Assembly: GCF_965638725.1 (NCBI RefSeq)
Contig: NC_134949.1
Span: forward strand, 39,584,151 to 39,648,150
Direction: 5' to 3'
DNA: 64,000 bases
Source: Aptenodytes patagonicus
Lineage: Eukaryota > Chordata > Aves > Sphenisciformes > Spheniscidae
Shown: positions 49,430 through 63,400 of the stretch, in pieces
Position numbering within the stretch: the first letter of the stretch is position 1
How the letters are laid out: each line of letters starts with the position of its first letter
Notes under the pieces: generated by a model
Databases searched by the model: none
Told to the model about the DNA's origin: nothing
The model's input: the letters and a program-made list of their open reading frames with translations, nothing else
Translations under genes and position numbers: made by a program

Positions 49430-52400
49430 CCGTATTATCCATATTAAAAGCCTTTTCCCGTGCCTGTGGCAGGATCCCGGCGCTATATCGCCAGTACCGC
49501 GTATCTGGAGAAGGACGGTGGGGAGGCGTGTGAGCCCACCAGCGTGTCAGTCAGGGGCATGGGGCACTTGGCGCTAATGCAGCACAAGGCCAGGGGAATA
49601 CTGGACGCCTGGTTAAAAAAAAAATCACACGCTCACGCGCGCAGCATTATATTGGTACAAAAATAGCGTTTAGAGGAAGGAGAAATAGGTTCCCTTACCT
49701 TTCTGGAGCCTGTGCGATGGCATGCCAGCTGCCGATCCTCCTTTGCCACCTCACCCGACCTTGCCGCATGGGAGATCCTAATCCACCTTCTTGTTCAGAT
49801 CTTCCCTCGGGGCTCACTTTTTTGACTGCCTTCCCACTGCTCATCTCCATCCTGACTCTCTTTGACTGTATCAAATTAAAAAGAACTGAGAGGGTGGTAA
49901 AAAAAGCGGTAAGAGAGAGATACAAAACAAAGTGGCTTAGGCAATCTGTCTGCACTCCCTGTGCCTGTGACTGCTGACCCTCCTTGTCTTCCTTCTTAGT
50001 AGGGCCTGTTGCTGGTCGCTGATGCCTTTAGTGCAGTGTAGGCTTCTTGAGCAAGGGTTTCGTCACCTCTGTGTCTGCAAAGCACCCTGCCAGACATGGG
50101 AGGAATGATTCGGTGCCAGTCCCGCTGACTTAAGTGGAGTTTAGGTCCAGTTGGACGCTGTATAAAAGGTGAGCAGTTTTTTGCCATCAATGCGAGGGAG
50201 GAGAGAGCACCAATCTGTAATGAAAGGCTTGCAAGCAAAGTAAAATGTTCTTCTGCAACATAAACAGCGGAAAAAGAAAAAGAAAGAAATGTGCTGCATT
50301 GATAGTGTTTCCAAGTTTCACACATCTTTATTAACCAATTTCAAGATCAAGACAATAATTTTGTTATAATTTGCTTGCTGATTACATTTGAAACTGCTAG
50401 ATCCACCAAATAAAGTAGTTTGTTTTGTTATTACAATGGTTTATTTCATAATGTTCAATCAGGTCTAGTTCAGTGCATTTTCTGAAGTAATGCGTAAACT
50501 TGTTACAGAATGTGAAAAGCCAGCTGGCAAACTCCTTGTTCAAAATACAGATTCCAGGTTTGCCAGGAATCTCTCCTCTTTGATATGCATGGAAACCCGG
50601 CCAAACATAATTTCAGTATGTTTTTAGGGTGTTTTCCAATTAACCAAACTATAATAATGCATTTATAGATGATTTGGGGCTGTCTGGATTCAGAGATGGG
50701 TTTGATTCTTTACTGCAGAAACATAACATGACACCACACCATCCTGAAATGCAGGATATTATATTTCTTAACAATGTCTTTCCCTTTTTTAAAGATAAAG
50801 CAAAATAAATTATCCTGAAACAATGGAATTCACATTTGTCTATATGCACTGATTGATTTAAATTGCATTTTAAATCTTCTCCTTATAGCTAAGAGATAGG
50901 AATAGCTGAGGTGGAGGAAGCACTGTAGTAAATATGTCAACCACTGAGCTACTAGGATATTTACCTTGTGCTCTTTGTCACTGCTGATGTATACTAGCTG
51001 CTTCAAGTTCAATGTATATACATTACTGAACACACAGTTACTCAAGGTAATATGATGTAAGAATGCTAAAATGCCTAGGCTGGTAAGAATATTTTCATAT
51101 GAGTGCTGAATAAATAATGAAATCATAAAAATGGATTCATGTGTAGAAAAAGTTACAGTGCATTCACAAACTCATGGTACTGAAAAGAAGGAAAAGATTG
51201 TTTCCAGTTTTCTGGAAAATAAACTAGCTGGGACTAATGTAAATGTGCATCCCTTGGTAACAGGTCTGTATTATTTATTGCATGCCATTGTTTAAAAAAA
51301 TAAGCATTTAAAGCTTGTGTTGCTACATAAGACATTTAAATAGTTTTGAGTTCAAGTCACTTCACATTTCTATAACACTTGAGAGGCTGACCATCTTCCT
51401 CCTTTATTTCCTGTAAAGCAAATACAAGTATTTTATTTTGCATTGGTGATACTTACTCCAGATTTAGATCTTGTTGCTGTTCTTCAAATGAATCAACAGA
51501 TGTGGTTTCTCTTGCTAAACCACATATGAAAATTCTTTTAATTTTTTGTGTATAGTTTCAGATGGATAATTTGTGACCCATGTATTTTTATTTTCACATG
51601 GTTTGTTTGCCTGTTAGCTTCACTACATCTTGCTGCGTATTCTGACCCGTATCTTTGACCTTCTCTGTCTCTTGACCCCAGCCCTCCTGAGTCCTGACTT
51701 CAAGTGCTTGATTAAGTTAGATTCTCCCTGAGCACCTTTCACTTGAACATCAGCCTGTGAATAGCTAACTATTACATCTGACTAAATGGGGACCTTTGTA
51801 TGACCCATTTCTCACGCTGCTTGTAAACTTGTATACCACAGGCAACCCTGCCTTAAAGAGTCTGTAACCTAAAGTCTCTTTCTGTTCTTTTGCTTTAACA
51901 TTGATGGTCTCTCCTGCCAAAACTCAAAGCACGATGTACCAGCAATCCTCCTTCCAGCCAAAGAAGGCTAGACACAGCTTGCCGTGGTGCCTGTCAACTC
52001 CACTCCATGTGTCAGCCTGAGGGAATCAAATGAGAGCAATGAAACGTGTTTTCTACCTCCAGAGTCTGTAGCCTCTGGCACCGACTGGTACAGGAGCAAA
52101 GGAGGAGCAGTAGCACAGCTGGTCTGGCTCAAGTCCCATGGTTTTACTCTTAATAGCAAATGTTTCTCATGCAAACTTGTCCTAGCTTATTTTACAACTC
52201 ATTTAGAAACTGCAATGTTACAACTACTTTAATTTTGGTACTCATTTCAATCCCTTTTTCAAGCTATGGAGCTGATCCAGCAGTCATTAAAGAAGGGCAG
52301 CGTTTTGTTGCTTACAGGGATTTGAATTCAAAGATATCCTGGCTTCATGTCTCAGTAATGGTTCTTGAGCTTGGCAAAAGCATTAACTGTTATAATTTTA

Positions 52401-53496
52401 ACCTAGTCTGTCCTTCTGATACAATTTCATTCAGAATTGCAGAGAAACCTATGTAGTTCATCTTTCTAACCGTAAAAGAGGTCGTAAAATGAACATGAAA
52501 TGTGGATAGACAGGTTCAACTCTCAGCCCACCATCCACTTTTTTGTGCATTGTGCACTATCTCTTAGGGCAAAACACTGTCAAAAGTGACTGCTGCCTTT
52601 GAGAACTTCATCTTTTACCCACCCAAGGCCAGACACATACTGCTGAGCTTTCCATAACCAAGGGCTACCGCCCTTCGTGGCAGCCCAGGGTGATCCTGAA
52701 ACTCCGAAGTGTCTCAGATCAGACCACTTTTGAAATCAGCATCCTTGGCCTTTCTGTCATTCCTCCCTCTCTAAAGTGAGAATAATAAGAGATTCCTAAC
52801 CGTAGTTTGGTATCTGCTAATCATGAGCTTACTTAGATTATAAAAGCACAAGTTATTTTTTAAGAAGTGTAGAATTCAGGTTCAGAAACAGAACAAAGTA
52901 TTTCAAATTTGTGTAACTGATGCAAGGGCGACAGTGGCTAACTTCATTTCTCACATTAGAAGAAAAAGGAAAGTAGGAAAGCACGTGTCATTGTGATCTA
53001 ATTTTGATCTAATGTTTGCCTGGAGAGCACAATGAAAGCACAGCTGCTCATCCTTTAGCAAAGAAGCGTACACCCAACTTGTAGCTATAAACAATAGTGA
53101 TCTCTGTTTCTGTAGGAAGCACAGGGCGTTACTTTGTGATATTTGTGCAGCTCTACACGCTCGGTCATTATTACCAGTCTACATGACTGTTCATAATGTA
53201 GAAATAATCTCCTTTCTGTTTTTAAAGGTGCGTAAGATTTACACACTACAGTAGCAAAATTGTGCAATGCTGGCATAAATAATCTGTTATGACAACCCCT
53301 CAGGGAGTAACTGCTGTTGGCAGGATGTGTGTAATCCCGGGATGGTCTGATGCACTGGTAACTGCACCATAATAATGGAAACATGAGCTTGGCCTCGGGT
53401 ATCTCACGGCTCGGGTTGGCGGGCTCAGCTGTGTTGGCAAGGCAATGCAGTTCAGCTTCAAAAGGGATGGAGAAAAGGCTAATAGTCACTGTAGAG

Positions 53497-53515
53497 GGCC
53501 ATCTGCTAGATGGCC
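53497..53515. promoter_or_regulatory. 8-bp inverted repeat, CTCF-like half
   Basis: GGCCATCT-GCT-AGATGGCC is a perfect palindrome with a three-base spacer. CTAGATGGC within it matches part of the CTCF core but lacks the leading CCA. Its role is unknown. Confidence 0.3.
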
Positions 53516-54672
53516 AAAACTCTCTATGATGTATTAAGAAAAGGTTTTGTAAGAGACGTGCTGAACTTTCTGTTAAATGAAACTTTTGTCATTTTTCTTT
53601 TCATTTCTTACTTTGCTCTGCATGCCGTCTGTAACAATAATCTGCTGTCGCGCTATTGGTGCTATATACATACATCAATAACAAATCACACTTCTGTGAT
53701 GCTGACTCTAACCGACACATAGCCAATTTAGAAGGGAAAGCTCATTAAGGGAGTGGGAATTAGCCACGCTGTCCAAAGGAGATTGTCCTTTACCTTTTGG
53801 AATCCAAACGTGAGCAGCTCTCCCTCTTCCCTGGCACTCCTGGCGGTGTCCTTCAGGAGGTGGACAGTCAGAAGTCTGTTTCAACAGCCCTGTAGGACAG
53901 AGTGAAAATGTTCAAACAAGTTCAGGTTTTGTATGTCTAGGTCAACACAGAGGCAGATTTTTTTCATCAGGCAACATTGTGGTAAAGGAACCTCTAAAAA
54001 TTGTTCTTGCTCTGGTAATAATGATCTATCAGCGCAGTTTGCCACAGTGCCTGCCATCTGTGCTGATACCTGTATTGTAGCTGTTACCTATAAAAAAGAT
54101 GATAATGCAATAGAGTCATGTTTTGGAAAAAAGTATGTAAAACCGCTGTGCTTTATAATACAAATATTGAAAGAGACATTATTAATAGCTTGAAATACAC
54201 TGTACCAGTAGCTGTAACAGTGTTGAGGACAGACTGGGAAGGGGACAATATGATCAAAGGGGAAACAACTTTGGCACCCAGCTGCAGGAAAAGCCATTAG
54301 TGGCATTTGCACAGATCATGTATTCCCCCTCATTATCATGAACTCATGCGCTGTAGATACCAGGGGTAGCTGGCTCCAGACAGATAGCTTGTTACCCCCT
54401 TTCTCCTTTACTGGTGGTATCTGGAGAAGAAGTTGCATATTCCTCTGTAGTATGCATCTGGCCTTTGCCAATTTCTTGGATCACCACAGCAGTTTATGGT
54501 GATGGCTTTCTGTCACAGAGATGCACAGAATTATTTTTATGAAATGGTAGTAGTTCTCATGATTCTGAGTCATATCAACTTTTTTACCTGCCATTTTATC
54601 CATTAACCCTCCAGTAACTGCAATGCAAATGTCCTTGTTCTTCTTGTTTTCACTTTTTTGTTAAACAAAATA

Positions 54673-54685
54673 CCAGTAGATGGCA
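54673..54685 (+). promoter_or_regulatory. Candidate CTCF site
   Basis: CCAGTAGATGGCA matches the CTCF core CCASYAGRKGGCR at all 13 positions, in the plus orientation, about 5.5 kb upstream of MDM1. Confidence 0.35.
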
Positions 54686-55042
54686 AGCCCTCACTGGTAC
54701 AGCTTGATAATATACCTATACTAAACACACACCAGACTTTGATTCTTCAGCCTTTTTCAATGGGTGCCTCTTCCCTCCTGACTCCTGCCAGCCCACAGGA
54801 TTAAGAATAATGCTCCAAAGCAGTTACATATACAAACCTACATTTATCCACAAACTACAAAAATTGTTAGATGATACTGTGCCAGCTACATTGTGTCTAG
54901 GAAAACTAGATTTGATGCCCACGATTACTTGACTAGCTCCAGTGTCTTCTAATAAGGTGATTTGAAGGCACTGATTATAGTAGCGTAGCAGACAGGATCC
55001 CAAATTGTGTTCATGCATTCTCCTCAAGTATGTATACTTTGC

Positions 55043-55125
55043 AGCCAGGTATAGGACCTACTGTCACCAGCAGTGGCCACCACCACTGCTGCCACCGGTG
55101 TCCCTGCCAGTGATGATACCTGGCT
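55043..55125. repeat. 83-bp segment with 10-bp inverted ends
   Basis: AGCCAGGTAT (55,043-55,052) and its exact reverse complement ATACCTGGCT (55,116-55,125) bound a CAC/CTG-rich segment. It could be a small hairpin-forming element. No target duplication is evident. Confidence 0.35.
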
Positions 55126-55660
55126 TTAAAAGTTTGTGAAAGCCAGATTTAGAAACTTGTCTCCTCTCAAAGAGTGCCAGTAAATATAGTAAGCAGGACA
55201 TCTAGCTCTAGCTACCCTCAGTAGATAGCCCAACACAAATCTGCAAGTAGGCAGGATCTCGCAGTCCTGGACTACCGCCAGCCTGAATAGCTCCTTGTTC
55301 TCCTGGCGTTTGTCTGCACTAGGTACACACAGCAGCTGATACAAATACGTCTCTCAGCTGTATTTAGGTATTGCAAGGAATCTGTTTTATTGTGTACCTG
55401 GTTCTGACGGGCTGTTCACAAGGACAAGAGCTTCTGAACACTCTGTATAAGCCTTTGGTTACTGCAGCTCAGCTTTTCAGTTGGGATTATGTTAGGCAGT
55501 ACACAAGAATGTTTTAGGGCACAGAATACCGCACCAAGTCACTGCAGCCTTATGGTGCAAAGTGCCGCAGGCACATGATTTGAATGTGCTAAAAAAATGT
55601 TCTGGTTTATATTGGTTTGAGTATATTCTGTCCATACCACGCCAGTTTTATGCCAGACTA

Positions 55661-55689
55661 GATATTGTCCGTTCGCCCCAGACAATATC
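55661..55689. repeat. Perfect 9-bp hairpin
   Basis: GATATTGTC and GACAATATC are separated by 11 bases. No T-run or known RNA family is attached. Confidence 0.4.
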
Positions 55690-58600
55690 AAGCCAGTATA
55701 AATACCAAATCATGTAGTCTGGATAGTTCACCAGAAGTGCCATCATGTGCTCTTGCCCTATCCATTTGGATTGGTAGGCGATCCAGTGCCACACAAATCA
55801 AATCTTACTGGTCTTGTCAGCATGTCCTTACTAAAACTCAATTGTCAACTTAATTGTCTCAGCCGCTCTTCTGTCTGGCATACATATGAGCACAAAGAAA
55901 TCTAGTATTTACCAGCGCAGCTGTTTCCTACCTCCTTCCCCATCTGCAGCCCCCCGGGACACCATTCTAATAGAGTTCTGTGTAAACAGCAATTGGCAAA
56001 AATCCCGAAGTCCCTTCTAAGGCAGGTATGACATCACTGTGACACACGTATCTCAAGTTTCTTCAGAAAATTATTTCCTCCAGATAATGCTCACCAGAGA
56101 AACTGAGCAAGCTGAGGGTGTTCCTGGAGGACCTCATCCATCTCTAGCTGAAGACAGCGTCAGTCTTTGGGTTGGCTGCACGGGAGGCAGGCGTGGAGCT
56201 ACAGGCTGAGCCTGGCCCTACCCCTGGTGGTCCCGGGAAGAGGCCTGGTGGTCCCTGTTGCTCTTTGTGGACTTGCTAAGTGGGATTCACCGAACACAAG
56301 ACTTGTGCAGTTGATCCTGACTCCGCGCTTTCCCAGCTAAAGGAAAGCCACCGCATGGGGATGGGCTGAGGCCGGGCATGGCGGGAGCTGTCGCTCAGGC
56401 GGGGACCAAGCACCCGGCCTCAGCTGGAAGCAGCTCCCTGGGGCCAGGCATGGGTCCCAGCTGCAGCCTCCCTGTGGCACTGCCTGGGGCCCTCTCCCTG
56501 CAGACACGAGTGGGAAGGGGCCACCCTCAGCTGCACTGACTGTGCGTTGTCCCCAGGCCGGGGCAGCCAGACCTCCCGGTGCGGGGATGCTCTCAGGGCC
56601 TTTACAAAATGGGCACAGTGGGCCTTGCCGTGTTTACAGCTGGTCTGCACAACCACGATGCTTTCTAGTGTTTTCTTTCAATCTGTAGCAAAATCTAAAG
56701 TTCCCAATATTGTTGGAAAGGAAAATGCCACCCAACCAGCAATCTGGTCCTTATCGCAGCTGCTCAGTTTCAGTGCCCAAAAGTAAAGTTTCAATCAATT
56801 TAGTCTTGGATGCCTTTGCAATTTCAGATAAACCAGGGACTTCAGTACTTAACAGCTTTTAGAATATATATGCAATTAAATATGATATGTTGGATTAATT
56901 TCAAAATACCTGGCTTGCAGTGGTACACTTCCAAAGATAATTTCATTAGGGTTTTTCTTTCCATGACAGTACCTGGAACCAAGTCCTGCAATTCCCTTCT
57001 CATAAGTAGCTCCCACTGAAATCAATGGAGTGACCACAGAGGTACGTTCTGCTGAAGGTATCTCTTTTCTTTCCACAGACCAAATTAACTGCCTTGCAGG
57101 CCAGATCTAGACATAGGGTCGTTGGCTGATCATCTCTGCTAAAAGATCTAAAAAGGATTATGTATTATAACCTTTTATGTTCTAGTCAGTGGGTTGAACT
57201 TGGCCCGTGTGAGCAGTGGCTTGTGTCATTCATGGAAGCAGTCTGTAGTTGTGAATTCTGGCAAAGCTTTTTCTGAAGTAAATAGATTGTCCCAGGTAAA
57301 ATCTGAATAAATTTTGTAGCTTTTTAATCTGAAATCTGGAATGGCAGCAAAAGGTTTTGTGATCGAAATGTATACCTCCCCACCTGCAGATGTTCTGGGT
57401 CTCACCATCATCAGCTGGAGCGAGCTGTCAAAATCCAGCCCTCGATTACAATATCCAGTGAAGAGAGAAAGTTGTAACTCGCATGTCCAGAAAGTCCCGC
57501 TGCCATAAGGAACAATATTCCTGATGACCTCAAGAGGAGGGAGAGCCTCCCTGTTCTGAAGACGGGGAAGGTGAAAGCATTAATGTAAAGAGCGATATCA
57601 TAGTGAGTTAAAACCAACAGTGGTGGTACTTAACTGTTTTTAAAGGTTAGTTCAGGCAGGTGTTCCACCACTTCTGGTAGCATAACAGAGTTGAAAGGCT
57701 CTCAGCAGAACAAAGCAGTTCTTCATCCCCACCAGGATGTAAAAGTTGCAGGAAAGAAGCCATGTGAGTAGTAGGTAGATTTTTAAACATCAATTTTAAA
57801 ATAGAAATGCGTAGGAAAAAACTCATTCTTTTGGCTGACTTATGCTGGAAGTTTCCATTTGGTTTTGGATTTGCACATATGAAAAAGTAGGGTTAACATT
57901 TTCAGAATATCCCGTTGGTCCTCGATTTTTTTTTTATGTATATGTGAATACCTCCCTGACTGCCCAGTCTCCAGTGTAGCAGCATGGTAAAGACAAGCTA
58001 CTTGTGACTAATTAACACCCATTTGCAAAACTGTTGGGGCCACCAAGGCAAGCAGAAAACTATACCCCACCTTATATTAGGAGAAAAGTGTCCAGGGCAA
58101 AGCATTGCTGAACAGTAGTAAATACTTAGCTATGTATCCACATGTAGCCTCCAGTGTGGCAGTAACCTCCCACAGAGTATTTTCTCTGGTGGCTGCAATG
58201 GTATGTGGAGATAATTGGAAGTTAAACATTTCATGTGCGATCACCTGATGAAAAAAAAAATCTAAATTTTCCAATTGAAAAGCTTCAAATTTTCCAAAAA
58301 CTTAACTTTTTTATTGGGGGGGGGAAATAAAAGGAACAGGAGAGTCTCAGTCTGCTCTGGTCTTGTCAGAAATTAGGCTTTGTAGAAATAATATTAGAAA
58401 GAAGTTTGAAAATCATTTGACATGTTAATTGAACAGTAGCAACAGGATCCAAGAAGGCAATCCAGCTTGATTGCATTATCACAGCTGGTGTATTGGTCTT
58501 GAGTGAGAAAATGGGTGTTTTTGGTTTTCTCTCCATTTTGGGTCTCTCCTTTAAGCATGGCTCATGCTGGCAGTCTCTGTGAAGTTGTTGCCTTTTCAAG

Positions 58601-60429
58601 CTTAGAAAAATTATTTGAGAGTTAATGTTTGATTTTTTTTTCTGCTCACAGCATTATCTCCCTCCCAGACATCATCATCCTCAAATAAACAATTTGCTGT
58701 TAAAGAAGATGCTACATTGGTTTCTGTCAAAACATGCTGCAGCTGTCCTTGCTTTAACTTTAAAATGTAACTCTAATGCAGCAGCTCTTCCAAGTGACTT
58801 TCCTCCTTATCTTGTTACATCTGCACTTGTTCCACCCCTGACACTCGCTGAACACTGAAAGCGTGGTATTAAGCCAGCTTAAAGAAGACAGAGTTCTCAC
58901 ATTTCTTCTGTCTATACAATATTTAATCCTCAACAAATGATGCTTTTCTAATCCATTTTTTACATTCATTGAGAACCATGGCTCATCTCTCAGACGTACT
59001 TCTCGTTGTGTTTTGAATTGGATTATTTAAGAAGCATTGATAAAGTGCCTAAAAGCCTTTATTGGCGTAGTATCACTTCTGTTAGACTCAGTAGTTGTAT
59101 TTGCTTCCTGGGCACTTCAGCTAATCCCAATGGCAGAAAGGCTTGCTGGAAGAAGGGTGCACGGCAGAAAAAGAGACCGGGGACCACACATCACGCAGGG
59201 AGCAGGACCAACTACTGAGGTGCTGGAGTAAAGGTTACATATGAACAAGAGCTTTTATCAACAGTTTCTGTCAGAAGAACTCGTAGGGGATCCCAGTATT
59301 AATTTAAAGCTAATCTCCTAAGAGTTTCCAGAAAAAAGTGGCAGAAGCACCATATTTTTCTGTGCTCCTGGGGAGTGACTTGTGAAGCAGCTCAGGGTTT
59401 TAGATTGCTTCCTACCTCCTCACCAGGGCAATTCAGATCTTCGCTCTCTGAATGGGGACAATGCAGATTTTGTGGCACGATGGTTTCTCTGAAGACTTGA
59501 GTGCTGACTTTCTTTTCAGTATTGGCCTGAATCCATTAAACTGTACATGAATGCACAATACTAAAAATGTTCCCCTGCAATCTAGTCATTAAAACTGCAG
59601 TCTGTTCTGTGGCTTGCTCAGTGCAGAAAGATTGAAGTCAACAATTTCTTCTGTTGTGTTTTGGTCAATAAATCTGCTGGTCCAGATTCATTCCTGGTAC
59701 AACTCCAATGCTGCAATGTGGATAGATGTTGTCTTTTTTTCTCTCTCCATGAATTAAATTGTACAACCAAAAAGATGAGAAATCTTCAAAAGTACTTTGC
59801 TTAAGCGAGGCTGAAAATGTCATTGAACAAAGACAAATGGAGGAATTTTAATTAAAAATTTACTGCAGGTTTGCTGACAACTGGTTGTTAAGCAGCTCTA
59901 TTCCGGTTTAAGTTTAGACAATAATCGTAAATCAAAGTGAAATACAAGATCAGTTAAATAAAGCTATTTAGAAACATTTATTTTTTAAGATATACCTTTC
60001 AAGGCTTCCAGGCAATGCGTGGACTGTTGACAACTGTATGATGACTTGGGCAGACGAAGAAGTGGCAATGAGTGAGAACTGCCCGAGCAAAGCACTTCTC
60101 TGTTATTCTGTTTTATTACAGCATTGCCTCTGGCTTCAAGACCCAGGCAGAGGCCAGCTGGAGTGGGCAGGCAAATTTACAGATGTTAACGCTTGCTTTT
60201 GGCATTTGCTTTCACCAAGGTCCGGGATATCATCTGCAGTCTTCTAAGGGCTAACGTGCAGTTTGGAGGTGAAAGACAAAACTTACCTGAGCATCCAGGA
60301 TACGGATAATAACCTAGGACATTGTGCTGTATCATTTGAAAGTATACTCTGATTATTATTGTTTTTCACGAAGAGATGTGAAAACCACTGTCCGCGTTAC
60401 CGATGGGACTCGGCACGGGGGGACTGTCA

Positions 60430-60442
60430 CCACTAGGTGGCA
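60430..60442 (+). promoter_or_regulatory. Candidate CTCF site
   Basis: CCACTAGGTGGCA is a perfect match to CCASYAGRKGGCR and close to the strongest known CTCF cores. It is in the plus orientation, about 11 kb upstream of MDM1. Confidence 0.45.
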
Positions 60443-63400
60443 CGAACCTGATGCAGCAGAAAACATGTCTGAAAAAATGCTGAAACATTTAATGCTTTGC
60501 TGAACAGCTGCCATCCAGTAAGTGAAAAGACTGCCACCACCACGCCAGCCATCAGCACAAGACTCGTCTGGAAAGCCCACTTCATTCTGGTTTGCACAAC
60601 CGTCTTCTAGATAACGGGGGAAGGAGGATGTGTTTGGAATGGAACCGCTGTGTTGCCTCCTCCTGCCGGGCAAAATGAAAATCCATTGCTACTAATAAGT
60701 TTTTTCTGTATTTTTCTGTATTTCTGCACACACTTTTTTTCCCCACTTGGAGCTACAGTGATGTGGACAGCTAGGACCGCATCATAAAAATGAGGCTAGC
60801 TGGCTGCCATTGCTGTCCCATTTCCTCTGGCCGTGGCCGCACAGCTCACTTGGTGCAACCTTGCTTTTAAACCTCAAGGTTGTAAATTGAAGTGTCTCAG
60901 CACCACTTCGCCTCCAGGCCAGCGCTGACACTGCACTGCACTGCAGGTCTGGGGAGAGCCGCTCTCACGGTGTCCTCTGAGCGGGATGTCAATCTGGAAG
61001 CCTTGGATGGCTCTCCAAGTAGGTATTAGAGATCCCAAGATACTTACTTCTGGTTAAAGCAAGTGATCCTCAAGATTTCTTTAGGGATGTGCACTCTAAT
61101 ATACTGCTGATTTTTTTTTCAGATTTGCTAATATCTAATCCATTACTTTAAGCAGCATTTTTAGATAAATATGCCAATCGATCGCTCTTAAAATACAGGA
61201 AAACTGGCCTCACTGTTTACAACAAAGGAGACTGAGAGCTACAGAAATATGTTCTGGTTAGGCTTATAACTCTTGGTCAAGCTTTTGTAACATTTTTTTA
61301 TTTCTACAGCATCACAGATGTGGAAAGCACTTTAAAGAGAGAGAATATGTGCTTTAAATGTGGCATCATATATGCAGAAGGCACACAAAATAAAGAAAAT
61401 GGAAGGTCCTTGTACTAAAGCACCTATGCTTTAAATGAGATTAAGTGCAGGATAAGATGACAATAAACAAAGGGCTGGATGAAAGGCTGGCAATGGTGAA
61501 CAGTCAGACTTAATAATATGACCATATCTTATTTCCTCTTCAGATTTTTTTAATACAGTAAATTTATTGTAATAGGATTTCTGGACAGCATCCACTTTGA
61601 AAGCCTGCGCAGAGGTTAGCAATAGAAGATTGGCTGAAAAAAAATTGAGGCATGTCAGAGGATTTTAAGGGAGTCTGACGTTGCAGGAAGCAAAAGATCA
61701 GAGACTATTTCTTTAAAAATACTTTTAACAATTACCATTTCTTATACAGACAGCATATTTCAATACATTACTCTTATACAAGTTCCTGAGTCATTCGTGT
61801 CAAATGTGATTTTGGTTTGGTTTCCTGGAAGTGTGATGCTACACCCAGACACTACGGTGACGGAGATTATACACGTGAAGCTAGTCAGAAACTGCGTGCA
61901 GGGGTAAGAAAGAGTTTCCTTACAGGAAACTTGATTTTTGGCAGAAAACAAAGTTCTCAGTTTTGGCCAACGAGTTGAAAAGGGGGAAATGTTCTTTTTT
62001 ATATAACATAGAGGAAAGCAAACTATTTCTGAGAAAATCTTCATTTTGCCAAAACCTGATTTTTCATCAGTACAAGTTTCAGTCAACAATTCTCAAACAT
62101 TTCTAAAGGATGTCTGTGAATTCTCACACCGCAAGTCCCTTGCCTGAGAAGGATTGCAATTTACTTGCACTTGTCAATTACATGCAATTTAACTACAGAT
62201 TTATTGTGGACAGCACTTAGAAACACATCATAATGGCCACAGAAGCCCTGAAGCTCGAAGCTTGCACAGGGGCAGAAGCTCGCTCGAGGGTCTTTGCTTG
62301 GAGAGGGCTTTCCGCTCAGGTGGAGATGCTTCACCGGCCTTTTCCCCCGTTCTGTGGTCAGAGCTTGGTCTCACCCTATCTCCCACGGGCAGCGCCTGGC
62401 CCTTGCGAGGCAGTGGGCTCCCGCGGCCCCACAGCAGTTACAGGGGCACAGCCAATGCAGGGGAACAGCCCAGGGAGCAAACCTGGAAACAGCACCTGCA
62501 AAGGCAGAGAGTGAATTACTGGGTCTCGGTATTTGCCAAATAAAAAAAAAGAATGAGCCTACCAGCTCACATCAGGGACGTACGATCAAAACTCTGCAAA
62601 TTCAAAACATCCAGTATCCACGCTCTTCCTTTCTAAAGAGAGGCTGGAATTTGGGCTATTTCACAGACAATCGGGGTGTGCTATTTCAGAACACCAAAAG
62701 AGTCAGGGAGAGGCACTCATCGTTGCAGCTAGAGCCCGAAAAGCGCAGCCCTGGACTTCCTCATAAAAACCTGCTTTGCCCCTTTCCAGCCCAGCCCTTC
62801 ACATGCCCCCACCCAGAGTGCAAAAAGATGCAGCGTTTCTTTTCTGCGCAGCTTTCCTGAGCAAAACAGCTTGTCTGTTATTGCTGAGCGTATTGCATTT
62901 GGATCTGTGTTACAATCAAATGAACTAATTTTGACCAAATCTCCCTGGAAGAATCTCCCTGCTTATTAGATCTTTTTTCCTAATGTCTGTTGCTTCTAAA
63001 AATATATAGAGAGATCAGCAACTGGAAATCTGTTGTCCTAGTAGCAGAAGCTGAATTATTAGTATTTCATTTTCCTGAAGGAAAGTGTTCTCATGTCAAA
63101 ACATTGCATGATAGTGCTGTCTGAGGTGCTGCACAAAACATCTGTACTCATTTCCATTAACTGCTAGCGCACTGGATGCAAATGCAGTCATTTGTTCTCT
63201 GCGACACCACCAAGCATCTAAAAACTGTCCCTAAAAACTGGGTGGTTAATGTGAACCAGGCATTTTTAAATAGATCAGCCGGCCCACCCATGATTATAAG
63301 CCTGAACATAAGGGAGCATGTTTTACAAGGTCAATTCCAATTAAAGCTCCTCTCCCAACCCAAATATCTTTAATCTCCAAAGACTACTTGTATGCATCGT

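Larger units (their letters stand above)
48930..49445 (-). promoter_or_regulatory. MDM1: MDM1 CpG-island promoter
   Basis: The only CpG-dense, strongly GC-rich block in the window. It spans MDM1 exon 1, part of intron 1 and about 280 bases upstream. No TATA box is evident. Upstream of the ATG lie an NRF1-like GCGCCTGCGC (49,263-49,272) and a YY1-like AACATGGCC on the minus strand (49,353-49,361). The start site itself cannot be fixed from sequence. Confidence 0.85.

Noticed and set aside
48868-49442. Several long Arg/Gly/Pro/Ala-rich frames on both strands near 49 kb
   Set aside because: Produced by the CpG island, where stop codons are rare. Only the six-codon MDM1 exon 1 is supported.
49717-49977. 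86-codon plus-strand frame just upstream of MDM1 as a divergent gene
   Set aside because: Composition looks random, no homologue is recognised, and the minus strand is open over the same bases. A divergent non-coding transcript from the CpG island remains possible.
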